Below, piece by piece: positions 6,513-8,133 of a DNA stretch of 8,133 nt; the first letter of the stretch is position 1; each line of letters starts with the position of its first letter. Location of the stretch: contig DNGD01000037.1 of NCBI GenBank assembly GCA_003486725.1, forward strand, positions 1-8,133, given 5' to 3'. The notes under the pieces were generated by a model. It worked only from the letters and a program-made list of their open reading frames with translations. It was not told the DNA's origin and made no database searches. The DNA is from Rhodospirillaceae bacterium. Lineage in GTDB: Bacteria; Pseudomonadota; Alphaproteobacteria; UBA9219. The position numbers and the translations under genes are program-made.

Positions 6513-6684
6513 ACAATCAGTTAGACATCACCCGCGGCGGCAAGCAAAAGGTGAAAGAAAAGCATTTGTCTAACGGATTGATTGTGCTATCAAACGCCAT
6601 CCCGATGGCGTAACTGATGCCTTCGGGGCGTGGTAGTTGTTTCCCAATAACGGCTCCACATCGATAGCCGATAAACAGATTTTT
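6513..6684 (+). ncRNA. Candidate structured leader RNA or small RNA upstream of rpsU
   Basis: The gap between sspB and rpsU is dense with complementary arms. Stem A pairs ACAATCA (6513-6519) with TGATTGT (6579-6585) and GTTAGAC (6520-6526) with GTCTAAC (6568-6574), with a GGAT bulge; inside it TCACC/GGTGA can also pair. Stem B, GCTATC (6586-6591) with GGTAGT (6632-6637), encloses two hairpins to make a three-way junction. These are ACGCCAT/ATGGCGT (6594-6600, 6605-6611; CCCG loop) and ATGCC/GGCGT (6617-6621, 6627-6631; TTCGG loop). Stem C pairs TGTTT (6638-6642) with AAACA (6673-6677) and CGGCT (6651-6655) with AGCCG (6666-6670), and is followed by five T (6680-6684). Several G-U pairs hold only on the plus strand, which favours that orientation. 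I recognise no known riboswitch or ribosomal leader. It could be an rpsU leader with an attenuator or a separate small RNA. Confidence 0.55.
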
Positions 6685-6703
6685 ATTCCCATAAGGAGGG
6701 GAT
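6685..6703 (+). promoter_or_regulatory. rpsU Shine-Dalgarno within a potential hairpin
   Basis: AAGGAGGGG (6693-6701) is a very strong ribosome binding site 7 nt before the rpsU GTG, and it decides that start. ATTCCC (6685-6690) can pair with GGGGAT (6698-6703), leaving AAGGA in the 7-nt loop, so part of the site can be hidden. The sequence begins right after the T run of the upstream terminator-like stem, which suggests coupling between the two folds. Confidence 0.5.
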
Positions 6704-6708
6704 TGTTC

Positions 6709-6912
6709 GTGCAAGTTCTCGTGCGTGATAACAATGTTGACCAGGCGCTCCGCGTTCTGAAAAAGAAGCTTCAACGTGAAGGCGTGTTTCGTGAAATGAA
6801 ACTCCGTCGTAACTATGAGAAGCCATCGGAAAAGCGTGCCCGTGAGCAGGCTGAAGCCGTACGCCGCGCCCGCAAGGTCGAACGCAAGCGCAAAGAACGC
6901 GAAGGCATGTAA
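6709..6912 (+). CDS. rpsU: Small ribosomal subunit protein S21 (bS21)
   Basis: S21 is a small, very basic protein of the 30S platform, near the anti-Shine-Dalgarno end of 16S rRNA, important for translation initiation. From GTG 6709 the product is 67 residues, a normal length, beginning [20 protein letters not shown]. It shows the expected helical layout: [19 protein letters not shown], then the [20 protein letters not shown] region (24-43), and a long Arg/Lys helix ending KEREGM. I chose GTG over upstream in-frame starts because of the AAGGAGGGG site and the match of the N-terminus to the family. The gene stands alone, preceded by the structured leader and followed by its own terminator. Confidence 0.96.
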   Translation: MQVLVRDNNVDQALRVLKKKLQREGVFREMKLRRNYEKPSEKRAREQAEAVRRARKVERKRKEREGM

Positions 6913-6945
6913 AACACGCCTTACCGTTTCACTATTCAATAAATC

Positions 6946-6969
6946 GGGCTGCTTTAGGCGGCCCTTTTT
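6946..6969 (+). terminator. Intrinsic terminator after rpsU
   Basis: GGGCTGC (6946-6952) pairs with GCGGCCC (6958-6964), a 7-bp GC-rich stem with one T-G pair and a TTTAG loop, followed by TTTTT (6965-6969). It begins 33 bp after the rpsU stop. This is a textbook rho-independent terminator for the plus strand. Confidence 0.9.
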
Positions 6970-7208
6970 ATTGCCCCCACCTTCCATTAGAGCGCTTGCA
7001 TATAGTTAATGTGCCCCCAAAAGCGGCTTATTTTTCAACGAGAGATTTTTAAGCCATCGGCCATCGTTAACAGACAATTAACAACACATTGAAACTAATA
7101 GATATTTTGTTTTTGAAGCTGGATTTCTGATACAATCCTCATATGCACAGGCGTGGATACAAACATTATTAGTTACGAAACCATTTTGAAAAGCCATAGG
7201 GGGACGTT
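6970..7208. other. AT-rich intergenic region with no recognisable gene
   Basis: No convincing coding frame or RNA gene is visible between the rpsU terminator and the next gene. It holds one perfect inverted repeat, GGCTTA (7025-7030) and TAAGCC (7050-7055), around a T-rich 19-nt spacer, and a short GTTAA/TTAAC pair just downstream (about 7066-7082). The base composition changes here from that of the housekeeping genes to the AT-richer right end. Confidence 0.6.
7107..7136 (+). promoter_or_regulatory. Candidate promoter for the gene at 7209
   Basis: TTGTTT (7107-7112) and TACAAT (7131-7136) are spaced by 18 bp. Transcription from near 7143 would give an mRNA leader of about 65 nt. An ATAGGGGGA ribosome binding site lies just before ATG 7209. 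AT-rich sequence throws up such matches easily, so this is only suggestive. Confidence 0.35.
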
Positions 7209-7751
7209 ATGTTGAATATGCAATTTCTAAAACTTGAAACTTCTATCGCTTGGATGCGCAGCCTTATGCCGCAGGGAAACGCAAAGAACACAACCAATTC
7301 AGCCGCAAAAGCTGCTGAGGGTGTCGGCGTGCGCCTAATGGAGAATGGCGCAGGCGATGGAGAAGCCATATATTTGGTTGGGGACAGACTCGTCCATATC
7401 ACTTTTGGTGATGATCCCGTTCAAGATGATCTTTTCGTCACGACGATCACAAATGGCTACGTTGCTACCCTTCAAAAAGAGAGGAGCTATTTCGTTCCTG
7501 AAACCTTTGAAATCGACCCCAACACGAAAAAGCCTGTTGCACTATCAAAAGAAGATGAGCGGTTGTTGATTGAACACCTTGCAAAAGGAGAAAAGCTTAG
7601 TATAGCCAATTGCAAGAAACGCAAGGAAAACTCTGGCACTTACCGTACTGTTGGCACATATTTTTCCACAGAAAATGGCGTGGTTTATGCAAACCCAGAA
7701 ACGCCAGACAGCAAACCACCAAAAGAAAGGGATAGGCGGCTTACTCACTAA
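7209..7751 (+). CDS. Uncharacterised protein of 180 residues
   Basis: I do not recognise this protein. The ATG at 7209 has a good AGGGGGA ribosome binding site about 5 nt upstream; a second ATG three codons later is possible. There is no signal peptide or membrane segment; the first 20 residues are a mildly amphipathic stretch with two methionines, a tryptophan and a proline. Residues 22-37 are low-complexity (N, A, K, T). A compact part follows (about 38-105, beta-type patterns such as AIYLVGDRLVHITFG and DLFVTTITNGYVATL). Then come a charged helix KEDERLLIEHLAKGEK (114-129), a YRTVGTYFS strand region (145-153) and a hydrophilic Pro/Lys/Arg tail. Codon choice is AT-richer than upstream. The following gene starts 14 bp after its stop, so the two are probably one operon. 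Coding is likely; function is unknown. Confidence 0.7.
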   Translation: MLNMQFLKLETSIAWMRSLMPQGNAKNTTNSAAKAAEGVGVRLMENGAGDGEAIYLVGDRLVHITFGDDPVQDDLFVTTITNGYVATLQKERSYFVPETFEIDPNTKKPVALSKEDERLLIEHLAKGEKLSIANCKKRKENSGTYRTVGTYFSTENGVVYANPETPDSKPPKERDRRLTH

Positions 7752-7765
7752 AGTGGGATATGCAA

Positions 7766-8133
7766 ATGCCAATCATCCCCCCAGCCAATGTTTTTTCGAA
7801 CAAATCGCCGATTCAAGCATGGCGTATAGCGCGGCGTGAAATTATCTGCCGCAAAGAGCATGCCTTTGATCACAAAGGATATAGCCTTTCATATTCTGGA
7901 CCCGATCTTATTGTATCCCCAAAGAGGGATGTTTTTGTTCCCTTTCCGCCGCGTGCATCCAATCTCGCCCGTACCAGAGAGGCTATTGATGAACTGAAAA
8001 AAATACCAGTTGATGCGGTTTGGTTAGATGGCTCCCCAATTGGACACTTTATGTTCGATGAGAACGATTTATATCAAGGGCTGGAAGAATTTTTCACAGA
8101 CGGAGGTGTCCTCGATAGGAAGGGTTATGAAAG
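7766..8133 (+). CDS. Uncharacterised protein, 5' part (runs off window)
   Basis: An open frame of 122 codons plus two bases reaches the right edge without a stop, so the gene is truncated by the window. I chose ATG 7766 because GTGGG (7753-7757) lies 8 nt upstream; ATG 7760 is in frame but too close to that site. The visible protein begins MPIIPPANVF, has a basic Trp/Arg region (19-30: WRIARREIICRK), a beta-type stretch GYSLSYSGPDLIVSPKRDVFVPF (38-60), a helix with ARTREAIDELKKI (68-80) and VDAVWLDGSPIGHFMFDEND (82-101), then an acidic helix. No membrane segment is visible. No family is recognised. It follows the 7209 gene by 14 bp on the same strand, so co-transcription is likely, and its codon use is similar to that gene. 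Confidence 0.65.
   Translation, partial: MPIIPPANVFSNKSPIQAWRIARREIICRKEHAFDHKGYSLSYSGPDLIVSPKRDVFVPFPPRASNLARTREAIDELKKIPVDAVWLDGSPIGHFMFDENDLYQGLEEFFTDGGVLDRKGYE

Noticed and set aside
6517..6987. A 156-codon open frame on the minus strand across the rpsU region.
   Set aside because: It is antisense to rpsU and its leader, overlaps the terminator, and has no family-like features; rpsU explains the region.
7143..7172. A 9-codon frame (MHRRGYKHY) before the 7209 gene as a possible leader peptide.
   Set aside because: It has no ribosome site, sits at the predicted transcription start, and is no longer than expected by chance.
1..8133. CRISPR array, insertion sequence or integrase-linked island.
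   Set aside because: There are no regularly spaced direct repeats, no transposase or integrase frame, and no long terminal inverted repeats in the window.

Overview
The window looks like chromosome of an alphaproteobacterium. The strongest marker is a circularly permuted, two-piece tmRNA gene (ssrA) of the alphaproteobacterial type, with an alanine-rich tag ending AVAVAA. An alpha-type SspB adaptor, a DUF2336-like protein (a family I associate with alphaproteobacteria) and a short S21 agree with this. I cannot place it to order from the sequence alone.

Layout. Positions 1-638 hold the C-terminal part of a DUF2336-like protein on the plus strand. It converges on a minus-strand cell-elongation operon read mreC (3901-3005), mreD (3004-2489), mrdA/PBP2 (2479-650), packed with 0 and 9 bp between genes. 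Upstream of mreC, past a small hairpin at 3961-3980, is a minus-strand gene for a 466-residue protein with two ThyX-like halves (5396-3996). The plus strand then carries the permuted ssrA gene (about 5544-5983), sspB (6021-6494), a 170-nt stretch with strong RNA folding potential (6513-6684), and rpsU (6709-6912) with a clear intrinsic terminator. After a roughly 240-bp gene-free AT-rich gap come two unrecognised genes, one complete (7209-7751) and one running off the right edge (7766-8133).

How the genes work together. MreC, MreD and PBP2 are parts of the elongasome that builds the lateral wall; mreB and rodA, often neighbours, are not adjacent here. ssrA and sspB are one functional unit: tmRNA adds a degradation tag to stalled nascent chains, and SspB delivers tagged proteins to ClpXP. 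rpsU is a housekeeping ribosomal gene whose leader appears able to fold into a three-way junction, a terminator-like hairpin and a hairpin that partly covers the ribosome binding site. The last two genes look AT-richer than the rest and may be accessory.

Most worth a second look: the rpsU leader RNA, the tandem ThyX-like protein whose FAD/dUMP signature seems split between its two halves, the palindromic element inside the excised segment of ssrA, and the uncharacterised gene pair at the right end.
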